Position numbers and translations under genes: made by a program. Positions 1-9,403 of a stretch of DNA of 64,000 nt are shown piece by piece. Source of the DNA: Primula veris. Lineage: Eukaryota > Streptophyta > Magnoliopsida > Ericales > Primulaceae. The stretch covers positions 16,432,501 through 16,496,500 of the forward strand of contig OY821750.1 in the NCBI GenBank assembly GCA_963682055.1. Reading direction: 5' to 3'. Under the pieces are notes generated by a model, which was not told the origin of the DNA, did no database searches, and saw only the letters and a list, made by a program, of their open reading frames with translations. Each line of letters opens with the position of its first letter. Position 1 is the stretch's first letter.

Positions 1-9
1 TAGTAGACG

Positions 10-18
10 GGTTTAACC
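10..18. other. 9-bp dyad GGTTTAACC at monomer start (first copy)
   Basis: GGTT and AACC flank a single central T inside the conserved ACGGGTTTAACCGAC block. The block is the least variable part of the monomer after the GGAATATTCC palindrome; one visible change is CCTAC for CCGAC near 1382. It also contains two of the monomer's few CpG sites. Its role is unknown. Confidence 0.7.
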
Positions 19-41
19 GACGTTTTTGGTTTTTGACATTT

Positions 42-49
42 TATTTATA
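42..49 (-). promoter_or_regulatory. Possible minus-strand TATA box (TATAAATA), repeated per monomer
   Basis: Read on the minus strand, most monomers carry TATAAATA, a close match to the eukaryotic TATA consensus, with AAACCCTA telobox-like repeats immediately upstream. In plants telobox-plus-TATA arrangements occur in some RNA polymerase II promoters. Here the motif arises from an AT-rich satellite segment and could be chance. Some left-side A2 copies alter it by having TAATTTTATGG. If used, transcripts would run leftwards and be repeat RNA with no coding potential. Confidence 0.2.
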
Positions 50-58
50 TTTGTATGG

Positions 59-113
59 TTTAGGGTTTAGGGTTTTGGTTTTAGGGCTTAGGGTTTTAGG
101 TTTAGGGTTTAGG
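59..113 (+). repeat. Degenerate telomere-like TTTAGGG tract within the monomer
   Basis: Two exact TTTAGGG heptamers (59-65, 66-72) are followed by TTTTGG, TTTTAGGG, CTTAGGG, TTTTAGG and TTTAGGG. An equivalent tract recurs in every monomer, giving well over a thousand telomere-like units across the window. The G-rich strand is always the + strand. TTTAGGG is the Arabidopsis-type telomere repeat; TTTTAGGG and TTCAGGG variants are mixed in. The spacing is fixed by monomer position, so this is a telomere-derived satellite and not a working telomere. On the minus strand it reads as telobox-like AAACCCTA. Confidence 0.95.
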
Positions 114-124
114 TAATGTTCTTC

Positions 125-130
125 CATATG
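125..130. other. Class A diagnostic CATATG (first copy)
   Basis: CATATG (the NdeI recognition sequence) occurs in class A monomers at this position, including the A5 form CCTCCATATG. Class B has GAATATG, or GAAAATG in a marker subset, and lacks it. It therefore recurs about every 341 bp and marks the dimer register. Confidence 0.85.
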
Positions 131-133
131 TAG

Positions 134-143
134 GGAATATTCC
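134..143. other. Near-invariant 10-bp palindrome GGAATATTCC (first copy)
   Basis: A perfect 10-bp dyad lies just 5' of the T tract in almost every monomer of both classes. It persists although the sequence on either side varies (CCATATG or GAATATG before it, CTCATTT or CTTTTT after it). Departures are rare, for example a C-to-T change near 22715 and GTAGTGAAT near 1854 and 63053. The form also fits a paired nGAAnnTTCn heat-shock-element core, but no third phased unit is present. Binding by any protein is conjecture. Confidence 0.8.
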
Positions 144-171
144 TCATTTTTTTTCTTGGATTTATGACCAA

Positions 172-341
172 TAGTAGACGGGTTTAACCGACTCTTTTGG
201 TTGTCGACATTTTATTTATATTTGTATGGTTTAGGGTATAGGGTTTTGGTTTTAGGGTTTAGGGTTTTAGGTTTAGGGTTTAGGTAATGTTCTTGAATAT
301 GTAGGGAATATTCCTCATTTTTTTCTTGGATTTATGGCCAA
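172..341 (+). repeat. Class B satellite monomer, subtype B1 (reference copy)
   Basis: This 170-bp monomer has TTGTCGAC, TTTAGGGTATAGGG (the B1 mark), AGGGTTTAGGG and TTCTTGAATATG, then a 7-T tract. Other B subtypes: B2 has TTTCAGGTTTAGG, GGTCTTG and is followed by TACTAGAC; B3 has GGTTGAGGG; B3' has GGATGTCGAC; B6 has GTAATATTC and TTACGGCC; B7 has CAGGTTCAGGG and CTTCG; B8 has TTTTAGGTTTAGGG and CTTGG; B9 has GGTTTATGG; B10 has CTTCG and precedes A4 (B10' is its CAGGTTTAG form). The end of each B subtype predicts the following A subtype, which shows that dimers were copied in blocks. Confidence 0.93.
203..208. other. Class B diagnostic GTCGAC (first copy)
   Basis: GTCGAC (the SalI recognition sequence) is found in nearly every class B monomer; class A has TTCGAC or TTTGAC. 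One A5-like copy starting at 10943 carries the B form and may be a conversion patch. Single losses are seen, such as GTCAAC at 23801 and 25165 and GTCGAA near 1919. Adjacent GTCGAC sites 170 bp apart mark the B-B junctions. Confidence 0.85.
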
Positions 342-1023
342 TAGTAGACGGGTTTAACCGACTTTTTTGTTTTCGACATTTTATTTATAATTTTATGGTT
401 TAGGGTTTAGGGTTTTGGTTTTAGGGCTTAGGGTTTTAGGTTTAGGGTTTAGGTAAATGTTCTTCCATATGTAGGGAATATTCCTCATTTTTTTTCTTGG
501 ATTTATGGCCAATAGTAGACGGGTTTAACCGACTTTTTTGGTTGTCGACATTTTATTTATATTTGTATGGTTTAGGGTTTAGGGTTTTGGTTTTAGGGTT
601 TAGGGTTTCAGGTTTAGGGTTTAGGTAATGGTCTTGAATATGTAGGGAATATTCCTCATTTTTTTCTTTGATTTATGGCCAATACTAGACGGGTTTAACC
701 GACTTTTTTGGTTTTTGACATTTTATTTATATTTGTATGGTTTAGGGTTTAGGGTTTTGGTTTTAGGGCTTAGGGTTTTAGGTTTAGGGTTTAGGTAATG
801 TTCTTCCATATGTAGGGAATATTCCTCATTTTTTTTCTTGGATTTATGGCCAATAGTAGACGGGTTTAACCGACTTTTTTGGTTGTCGACATTTTATTTA
901 TATTTGTATGGTTTAGGGTTTAGGGTTTTGGTTTTAGGGTTTAGGGTTTTAGGTTGAGGATTTAGGTAATGTTCTTGAATATGTAGGGAATATTCCTCAT
1001 TTTTTTCTTTGATTTATGGCCAA

Positions 1024-2230
1024 TAGTAGACGGGTTTAACCGACGTTTTTGGTTTTTGACATTTTATTTATATTTGTATGGTTTAGGGTTTAGGGTTTTG
1101 GTTTTAGGGCTTAGGGTTTTAGGTTTAGGGTTTAGGTAATGTTCTTCCATATGTAGGGAATATTCCTCATTTTTTTTCTTGGATTTATGACCAATAGTAG
1201 ACGGGTTTAACCGACTCTTTTGGTTGTCGACATTTTATTTATATTTGTATGGTTTAGGGTATAGGGTTTTGGTTTTAGGGTTTAGGGTTTTAGGTTTAGG
1301 GTTTAGGTAATGTTCTTGAATATGTAGGGAATATTCCTCATTTTTTTCTTCGATTTATGGCCAATAGTAGACGGGTTTAACCTACTTTTTTGGTTTTCGA
1401 CATTTTATTTATATTTTTATGGTTTAGGGTTTAGGGTTTAGGGTTTTGGTTTTAGGGCTTAGGGTTTTAGGTTTAGGGTTTAGGTAATGTTCTTCCATAT
1501 GTAGGGAATATTCCTTATTTTTTTTCTTGGATTTATGGCCAATAGTAGACGGGTTTAACCGACTTTTTTGGTTGTCGACATTTTATTTATATTTGTATGG
1601 TTTAGGGTTTAGGGTTTTGGTTTTAGGGTTTAGGGTTTCAGGTTCAGGGTTTAGGTAATGTTCTTGAATATGTAGGGAATATTCCTCATTTTTTTCTTCG
1701 ATTTATGGCCAATAGTAGACGGGTTTAACCGACTTTTTTGGTTTTTGACATTTTATTTATATTTGTATGGTTTAGGGTTTAGGGTTTTGGTTTTAGGGCT
1801 TAGGGTTTTACGTTTAGTGTTTAGGTAATGTTCCTCCATATGTAGTGAATATTCCTCATTTTTTTTCTTGGATTTATGGCCAATAGTAGACGGGTTTAAC
1901 CGACTTTTTTGGTTGTCGAAATTTTATTTATATTTGTATGGTTTAGGGTTTAGGGTTTTAGTTTTAGGGTTTAGGGTTTCAGGTTCAGGGTTTAGGTAAT
2001 GTTCTTGAATATGTAGGGAATATTCCTCATTTTTTTCTTCGATTTATGGCCAATAGTAGACGGGTTTAACCGACTTTTTTGGTTTTCGACATTTTATTTA
2101 TATTTGTATGGTTTAGGGTTTAGGGTTTAGGGTTTTGGTTTTAGGGCTTAGGGTTTTAGGTTTAGGGTTTAGGTAATGTTCTTCCATATGTAGGGAATAT
2201 TCCTTTTTTTTTTCTTGGATTTATGGCCAA
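1024..2230 (+). repeat. Irregular block with two A4 monomers
   Basis: Order: A1 (1024), B1 (1195), A4-like (1365), B7-like (1543), A5 (1713), B7-like (1884), A4 (2054). The A4-like copy is a hybrid: it has ATTTTTATGG as in A2 but three TTTAGGG units as in A4, and CCTACTTTTTT instead of CCGACTTTTTT. The A5 copy shows TGTAGTGAATATTCC. The order is not repeated as a unit elsewhere in the window, so it looks like an older or recombinant segment. Confidence 0.75.
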
Positions 2231-3430
2231 TAGTAGACGGGTTTAACCGACTTTTTTGGTTGTCGACATTTTATTTATATTTGTATGGTTTAGGGTTTAG
2301 GGTTTTGGTTTTAGGGTTTAGGGTTTCAGGTTTAGGGTTTAGGTAATGGTCTTGAATATGTAGGGAATATTCCTCATTTTTTTCTTTGATTTATGGCCAA
2401 TACTAGACGGGTTTAACCGACTTTTTTGGTTTTTGACATTTTATTTATATTTGTATGGTTTAGGGTTTAGGGTTTTGGTTTTAGGGCTTAGGGTTTTAGG
2501 TTTAGGGTTTAGGTAATGTTCTTCCATATGTAGGGAATATTCCTCATTTTTTTTCTTGGATTTATGGCCAATAGTAGACGGGTTTAACCGACTTTTTTGG
2601 ATGTCGACATTTTATTTATATTTGTATGGTTTAGGGTTTAGGGTTTTGGTTTTAGGGTTTAGGGTTTTAGGTTGAGGGTATAGGTAATGTTCTTGAATAT
2701 GTAGGGAATATTCCTCATTTTTTTCTTCGATTTATGGCCAATAGTAGACGGGTTTAACCGACTTTTTTGGTTTTCGACATTTTATTTATATTTGTATGGT
2801 TTAGGGTTTAGGGTTTAGGGTTTTGGTTTTAGGGCTTAGGGTTTTAGGTTTAGGGTTTAGGTAATGTTCTTCCATATGTAGGGAATATTCCTTTTTTTTT
2901 TTCTTGGATTTATGGCCAATAGTAGACGGGTTTAACCGACTTTTTTGGTTATCGACATTTTATTTATATTTGTATGGTTTAGGGTTTAGGGTTTTGGTTT
3001 TAGGGTTTAGGGTTTCAGGTTTAGGGTTTAGGTAATGGTCTTGAATATGTAGGGAATATTCCTCATTTTTTTCTTTGATTTATGGCCAATACTAGACGGG
3101 TTTAACCGACTTTTTTGGTTTTTGACATTTTATTTATATTTGTATGGTTTAGGGTTTAGGGTTTTGGTTTTAGGGCTTAGGGTTTTAGGTTTAGGGTTTA
3201 GGTAATGTTCTTCCATATGTAGGGAATATTCCTCATTTTTTTTCTTGGATTTATGGCCAATAGTAGACGGGTTTAACCGACTTTTTTGGTTGTCGACATT
3301 TTATTTATATTTGTATGGTTTAGGGTTTAGGGTTTTGGTTTTAGGGTTTAGGGTTTTAGGTTGAGGGTTTAGGTAATGTTCTTGAATATGTAGGGAATAT
3401 TCCTCATTTTTTTCTTTGATTTATGGCCAA
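2231..3430 (+). repeat. Partial 1,712-bp HOR (last seven monomers)
   Basis: B2 (2231), A3 (2401), B3' (2572), A4 (2742), B2 (2920), A3 (3090), B3 (3261). These correspond to monomers 4-10 of the complete unit that follows, at an offset of exactly 1,712 bp (2231 to 3943). B2 at 2920 has a private GGTTATCGAC. Confidence 0.83.
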
Positions 3431-5142
3431 TAGTAGACGGGTTTAACCGACGTTTTTGGTTTTTGACATTTTATTTATATTTGTATGGTTTAGGGTTTAG
3501 GGTTTTGGTTTTAGGGCTTAGGGTTTTAGGTTTAGGGTTTAGGTAATGTTCTTCCATATGTAGGGAATATTCCTCATTTTTTTTCTTGGATTTATGACCA
3601 ATAGTAGACGGGTTTAACCGACTCTTTTGGTTGTCGACATTTTATTTATATTTGTATGGTTTAGGGTATAGGGTTTTGGTTTTAGGGTTTAGGGTTTTAG
3701 GTTTAGGGTTTAGGTAATGTTCTTGAATATGTAGGGAATATTCCTCATTTTTTTCTTGGATTTATGGCCAATAGTAGACGGGTTTAACCGACTTTTTTGT
3801 TTTCGACATTTTATTTATAATTTTATGGTTTAGGGTTTAGGGTTTTGGTTTTAGGGCTTAGGGTTTTAGGTTTAGGGTTTAGGTAAATGTTCTTCCATAT
3901 GTAGGGAATATTCCTCATTTTTTTTCTTGGATTTATGGCCAATAGTAGACGGGTTTAACCGACTTTTTTGGTTGTCGACATTTTATTTATATTTGTATGG
4001 TTTAGGGTTTAGGGTTTTGGTTTTAGGGTTTAGGGTTTCAGGTTTAGGGTTTAGGTAATGGTCTTGAATATGTAGGGAATATTCCTCATTTTTTTCTTTG
4101 ATTTATGGCCAATACTAGACGGGTTTAACCGACTTTTTTGGTTTTTGACATTTTATTTATATTTGTATGGTTTAGGGTTTAGGGTTTTGGTTTTAGGGCT
4201 TAGGGTTTTAGGTTTAGGGTTTAGGTAATGTTCTTCCATATGTAGGGAATATTCCTCATTTTTTTTCTTGGATTTATGGCCAATAGTAGACGGGTTTAAC
4301 CGACTTTTTTGGATGTCGACATTTTATTTATATTTGTATGGTTTAGGGTTTAGGGTTTTGGTTTTAGGGTTTAGGGTTTTAGGTTGAGGGTATAGGTAAT
4401 GTTCTTGAATATGTAGGGAATATTCCTCATTTTTTTCTTCGATTTATGGCCAATAGTAGACGGGTTTAACCGACTTTTTTGGTTTTCGACATTTTATTTA
4501 TATTTGTATGGTTTAGGGTTTAGGGTTTAGGGTTTTGGTTTTAGGGCTTAGGGTTTTAGGTTTAGGGTTTAGGTAATGTTCTTCCATATGTAGGGAATAT
4601 TCCTTTTTTTTTTTCTTGGATTTATGGCCAATAGTAGACGGGTTTAACCGACTTTTTTGGTTGTCGACATTTTATTTATATTTGTATGGTTTAGGGTTTA
4701 GGGTTTTGGTTTTAGGGTTTAGGGTTTCAGGTTTAGGGTTTAGGTAATGGTCTTGAATATGTAGGGAATATTCCTCATTTTTTTCTTTGATTTATGGCCA
4801 AAACTAGACGGGTTTAACCGACTTTTTTGGTTTTTGACATTTTATTTATATTTGTATGGTTTAGGGTTTAGGGTTTTGGTTTTAGGGCTTAGGGTTTTAG
4901 GTTTAGGGTTTAGGTAATGTTCTTCCATATGTAGGGAATATTCCTCATTTTTTTTCTTGGATTTATGGCCAATAGTAGACGGGTTTAACCGACTTTTTTG
5001 GTTGTCGACATTTTATTTATATTTGTATGGTTTAGGGTTTAGGGTTTTGGTTTTAGGGTTTAGGGTTTTAGGTTGAGGGTTTAGGTAATGTTCTTGAATA
5101 TGTAGGGAATATTCCTCATTTTTTTCTTTGATTTATGGCCAA
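3431..5142 (+). repeat. 1,712-bp ten-monomer HOR, copy 1
   Basis: Order: A1 (3431), B1 (3602), A2 (3772), B2 (3943), A3 (4113), B3' (4284), A4 (4454), B2 (4632), A3 (4802), B3 (4973). The length equals ten monomers plus the 7-bp extra TTTAGGG in A4. The next copy begins with the same A1 at 5143. A3 at 4802 follows CCAAAACTAG, a variant that recurs at 8232 in copy 3. Confidence 0.88.
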
Positions 5143-6854
5143 TAGTAGACGGGTTTAACCGACGTTTTTGGTTTTTGACATTTTATTTATATTTGTATGG
5201 TTTAGGGTTTAGGGTTTTGGTTTTAGGGCTTAGGGTTTTAGGTTTAGGGTTTAGGTAATGTTCTTCCATATGTAGGGAATATTCCTCATTTTTTTTCTTG
5301 GATTTATGACCAATAGTAGACGGGTTTAACCGACTTTTTTGGTTGTCGACATTTTATTTATATTTGTATGGTTTAGGGTATAGGGTTTTGGTTTTAGGGT
5401 TTAGGGTTTTAGGTTTAGGGTTTAGGTAATGTTCTTGAATATGTAGGGAATATTCCTCATTTTTTTCTTGGATTTATGGCCAATAGTAGACGGGTTTAAC
5501 CGACTTTTTTGTTTTCGACATTTTATTTATAATTTTATGGTTTAGGGTTTAGGGTTTTGGTTTTAGGGCTTAGGGTTTTAGGTTTAGGGTTTAGGTAAAT
5601 GTTCTTCCATATGTAGGGAATATTCCTCATTTTTTTTCTTGGATTTATGGCCAATAGTAGACGGGTTTAACCGACTTTTTTGGTTGTCGACATTTTATTT
5701 ATATTTGTATGGTTTAGGGTTTAGGGTTTTAGTTTTAGGGTTTAGGGTTTCAGGTTCAGGGTTTAGGTAATGTTCTTGAATATGTAGGGAATATTCCTCA
5801 TTTTTTTCTTCGATTTATGGCCAATACTAGACGGGTTTAACCGACTTTTTTGGTTTTTGACATTTTATTTATATTTGTATGGTTTAGGGTTTAGGGTTTT
5901 GGTTTTAGGGCTTAGGGTTTTAGGTTTAGGGTTTAGGTAATGTTCTTCCATATGTAGGGAATATTCCTCATTTTTTTTCTTGGATTTATGGCCAATAGTA
6001 GACGGGTTTAACCGACTTTTTTGGATGTCGACATTTTATTTATATTTGTATGGTTTAGGGTTTAGGGTTTTGGTTTTAGGGTTTAGGGTTTTAGGTTGAG
6101 GGTATAGGTAATGTTCTTGAATATGTAGGGAATATTCCTCATTTTTTTCTTCGATTTATGGCCAATAGTAGACGGGTTTAACCGACTTTTTTGGTTTTCG
6201 ACATTTTATTTATATTTGTATGGTTTAGGGTTTAGGGTTTAGGGTTTTGGTTTTAGGGCTTAGGGTTTTAGGTTTAGGGTTTAGGTAATGTTCTTCCATA
6301 TGTAGGGAATATTCCTTTTTTTTTTTCTTGGATTTATGGCCAATAGTAGACGGGTTTAACCGACTTTTTTGGTTGTCGACATTTTATTTATATTTGTATG
6401 GTTTAGGGTTCAGGGTTTTGGTTTTAGGGTTTAGGGTTTCAGGTTTAGGGTTTAGGTAATGGTCTTGAATATGTAGGGAATATTCCTCATTTTTTTCTTT
6501 GATTTATGGCCAATACTAGACGGGTTTAACCGACTTTTTTGGTTTTTGACATTTTATTTATATTTGTATGGTTTAGGGTTTAGGGTTTTGGTTTTAGGGC
6601 TTAGGGTTTTAGGTTTAGGGTTTAGGTAATGTTCTTCCATATGTAGGGAATATTCCTCATTTTTTTTCTTGGATTTATGGCCAATAGTAGACGGGTTTAA
6701 CCGACTTTTTTGGTTGTCGACATTTTATTTATATTTGTATGGTTTAGGGTTTAGGATTTTGGTTTTAGGGTTTAGGGTTTTAGGTTGAGGGTTTAGGTAA
6801 TGTTCTTGAATATGTAGGGAATATTCCTCATTTTTTTCTTTGATTTATGGCCAA
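5143..6854 (+). repeat. 1,712-bp ten-monomer HOR, copy 2
   Basis: Same order as the unit at 3431 and the same length. The fourth monomer (5655) is replaced by a B7-like version with TTTTAGTTTTAGG, CAGGTTCAGG and CTTCG, resembling the monomer at 1884; this looks like local gene conversion. Single changes include GGTTCAGGGTTTTGG near 6410 and TTTAGGATTTTGG near 6755. Confidence 0.87.
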
Positions 6855-7935
6855 TAGTAGACGGGTTTAACCGACGTTTTTGGTTTTTGACATTTTATTT
6901 ATATTTGTATGGTTTAGGGTTTAGGGTTTTGGTTTTAGGGCTTAGGGTTTTAGGTTTAGGGTTTAGGTAATGTTCTTCCATATGTAGGGAATATTCCTCA
7001 TTTTTTTTCTTGGATTTATGACCAATAGTAGACGGGTTTAACCGACTCTTTTGGTTGTCGACATTTTATTTATATTTGTATGGTTTAGGGTATAGGGTTT
7101 TGGTTTTAGGGTTTAGGGTTTTAGGTTTAGGGTTTAGGTAATGTTCTTGAATATGTAGGGAATATTCCTCATTTTTTTCTTGGATTTATGGCCAATAGTA
7201 GACGGGTTTAACCGACTTTTTTGTTTTCGACATTTTATTTATAATTTTATGGTTTAGGGTTTAGGGTTTTGGTTTTAGGGCTTAGGGTTTTAGGTTTAGG
7301 GTTTAGGTAAATGTTCTTCCATATGTAGGGAATATTCCTCATTTTTTTTCTTGGATTTATGGCCAATAGTAGACGGGTTTAACCGACTTTTTTGGTTGTC
7401 GACATTTTATTTATATTTGTATGGTTTAGGGTTTAGGGTTTTGGTTTTAGGGTTTAGGGTTTCAGGTTTAGGGTTTAGGTAATGGTCTTGAATATGTAGG
7501 GAATATTCCTCATTTTTTTCTTTGATTTATGGCCAATACTAGACGGGTTTAACCGACTTTTTTGGTTTTTGACATTTTATTTATATTTGTATGGTTTAGG
7601 GTTTAGGGTTTTGGTTTTAGGGCTTAGGGTTTTAGGTTTAGGGTTTAGGTAATGTTCTTCCATATGTAGGGAATATTCCTCATTTTTTTTCTTGGATTTA
7701 TGGCCAATAGTAGACGGGTTTAACCGACTTTTTTGGATGTCGACATTTTATTTATATTTGTATGGTTTAGGGTTTAGGGTTTTGGTTTTAGGGTTTAGGG
7801 TTTTAGGTTGAGGGTATAGGTAATGTTCTTGAATATGTAGGGAATATTCCTCATTTTTTTCTTCGATTTATGGCCAATAGTAGACGGGTTTAACCGACTT
7901 TTTTGGTTTTCGACATTTTATTTATATTTGTATGG

Positions 7936-7963
7936 TTTAGGGTTTAGGGTTTAGGGTTTAGGG
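7936..7963 (+). repeat. Four perfect TTTAGGG repeats (strong G-quadruplex candidate)
   Basis: The A4 monomer at 7878-8061 holds four exact tandem TTTAGGG units, where other A4 copies have three and most monomers two. Four GGG runs with uniform 4-nt loops meet the classical intramolecular G-quadruplex pattern. This is the longest perfect telomeric run I see in the window and probably arose by one-unit slippage. Confidence 0.9.
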
Positions 7964-8402
7964 TTTTGGTTTTAGGGCTTAGGGTTTTAGGTTTAGGGTT
8001 TAGGTAATGTTCTTCCATATGTAGGGAATATTCCTTTTTTTTTTCTTGGATTTATGGCCAATAGTAGACGGGTTTAACCGACTTTTTTGGTTGTCGACAT
8101 TTTATTTATATTTGTATGGTTTAGGGTTTAGGGTTTTGGTTTTAGGGTTTAGGGTTTCAGGTTTAGGGTTTAGGTAATGGTCTTGAATATGTAGGGAATA
8201 TTCCTCATTTTTTTCTTTGATTTATGGCCAAAACTAGACGGGTTTAACCGACTTTTTTGGTTTTTGACATTTTATTTATATTTGTATGGTTTAGGGTTTA
8301 GGGTTTTGGTTTTAGGGCTTAGGGTTTTAGGTTTAGGGTTTAGGTAATGTTCTTCCATATGTAGGGAATATTCCTCATTTTTTTTCTTGGATTTATGGCC
8401 AA

Positions 8403-8551
8403 TAGTAGACGGGTTTAACCGACTTTTTTGGTTGTCGACATTTTATTTATATTTGTATGGTTTAGGGTTTAGGGTTTTAGGTTGAGGGTTTAGGTAATGT
8501 TCTTGAATATGTAGGGAATATTCCTCATTTTTTTCTTTGATTTATGGCCAA
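8403..8551 (+). repeat. B3 monomer with 21-bp deletion
   Basis: This copy is 149 bp instead of 170. The stretch between the first pair of TTTAGGG units and TTTTAGGTTGAGGG is missing. The ends are short direct repeats of GGGTTTT, as expected for replication slippage or single-strand annealing in the telomere-like tract. Confidence 0.88.
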
Positions 8552-9403
8552 TAGTAGACGGGTTTAACCGACGTTTTTGGTTTTTGACATTTTATTTATA
8601 TTTGTATGGTTTAGGGTTTAGGGTTTTGGTTTTAGGGCTTAGGGTTTTAGGTTTAGGGTTTAGGTAATGTTCTTCCATATGTAGGGAATATTCCTCATTT
8701 TTTTTCTTGGATTTATGGCCAATAGTAGACGGGTTTAACCGACTTTTTTGGTTGTCGACATTTTATTTATATTTGTATGGTTTAGGGTTTAGGGTTTTGG
8801 TTTTAGGGTTTAGGGTTTTAGGTTGAGGGTTTAGGTAATGTTCTTGAATATGTAGGGAATATTCCTCATTTTTTTCTTTGATTTATGGCCAATAGTAGAC
8901 GGGTTTAACCGACGTTTTTGGTTTTTGACATTTTATTTATATTTGTATGGTTTAGGGTTTAGGGTTTTGGTTTTAGGGCTTAGGGTTTTAGGTTTAGGGT
9001 TTAGGTAATGTTCTTCCATATGTAGGGAATATTCCTCATTTTTTTTCTTGGATTTATGACCAATAGTAGACGGGTTTAACCGACTTTTTTGGTTGTCGAC
9101 ATTTTATTTATATTTGTATGGTTTAGGGTATAGGGTTTTGGTTTTAGGGTTTAGGGTTTTAGGTTTAGGGTTTAGGTAATGTTCTTGAATATGTAGGGAA
9201 TATTCCTCATTTTTTTCTTGGATTTATGGCCAATAGTAGACGGGTTTAACCGACTTTTTTGTTTTCGACATTTTATTTATAATTTTATGGTTTAGGGTTT
9301 AGGGTTTTGGTTTTAGGGCTTAGGGTTTTAGGTTTAGGGTTTAGGTAATGTTCTTCCATATGTAGGGAATATTCCTCATTTTTTTTCTTGGATTTATGGC
9401 CAA
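8552..9403 (+). repeat. Transition block A1-B3-A1-B1-A2
   Basis: A1 (8552, ending GGCC), B3 (8723), A1 (8893, ending GACC), B1 (9064), A2 (9234). The A1-B1-A2 order restarts the left HOR, but the A2 copy has GTAATG rather than GTAAATG, a form seen again at 13336. The set starting at 8893 resembles the set at 12995, 4,102 bp (24 monomers) away. Confidence 0.75.

Larger units (their letters stand above)
1..171 (+). repeat. Class A satellite monomer, subtype A1 (reference copy)
   Basis: This 171-bp monomer is marked by GACGTTTTTGG near base 20, TTTTTGAC, AGGGCTTAGGG, TTCTTCCATATG, an 8-T tract and the ending ATGACCAA. Other A subtypes: A2 lacks one GG (TTTTTTGTTTTCGAC), has ATTTTTATGG or TAATTTTATGG, and usually GTAAATG; A3 follows a TAC rather than TAG start; A4 has TTTTCGAC plus an extra TTTAGGG; A5 has TTACGTTTAGTG and CCTCCATATG; A1c combines the A1 start with the A5 end; A1g has TTTGTTGG; A2x has GTCTTGG. 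CATATG is present in essentially every A copy and absent from the B copies I inspected. Confidence 0.93.
1..341 (+). repeat. Basic AB dimer unit (341 bp), first copy
   Basis: Two diverged monomer classes alternate: A (1-171) then B (172-341). Nearly the whole window repeats this 341-bp dimer. The classes differ at fixed sites: TTCTTCCATATG in A versus TTCTTGAATATG in B, AGGGCTTAGGG versus AGGGTTTAGGG, TTTTCGAC or TTTTTGAC versus TTGTCGAC, and one extra T in the A poly-T tract. Strict alternation over 64 kb means the dimer, not the monomer, was the main unit of amplification. Confidence 0.95.
1..1023 (+). repeat. Six-monomer block A1-B1-A2-B2-A3-B3
   Basis: Order by marker: A1 at 1, B1 at 172, A2 at 342, B2 at 513, A3 at 683, B3 at 854. 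The first five monomers match those starting at 3431 almost base for base, so this is the head of the 1,712-bp HOR with a different sequel. B3 carries a private GGTTGAGGATTTAGG. Confidence 0.85.
6855..8551 (+). repeat. 1,712-bp HOR, copy 3 (1,697 bp, indels)
   Basis: Same ten-monomer order. It differs by an A4 with four TTTAGGG units (+7), a one-base shorter T tract, and a final B3 lacking 21 bp of the telomere-like region (8403-8551). The net shortening is 15 bp. After this copy the HOR is disrupted. Confidence 0.86.

Noticed and set aside
59..113. Functional telomere end
   Set aside because: The TTTAGGG units are degenerate, limited to about 55 bp per monomer and interrupted by about 115 bp of other sequence. 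No long perfect telomere run occurs.
134..143. Complete heat-shock element
   Set aside because: Only a two-unit core is present in the palindrome, and the neighbouring TTCTTGAA in B monomers is out of 5-bp phase, so a functional element is not supported.
146..155. T tract as a transcription terminator
   Set aside because: The 7-10 T run occurs in every monomer of the array and has no GC-rich hairpin before it; it is a structural part of the satellite.
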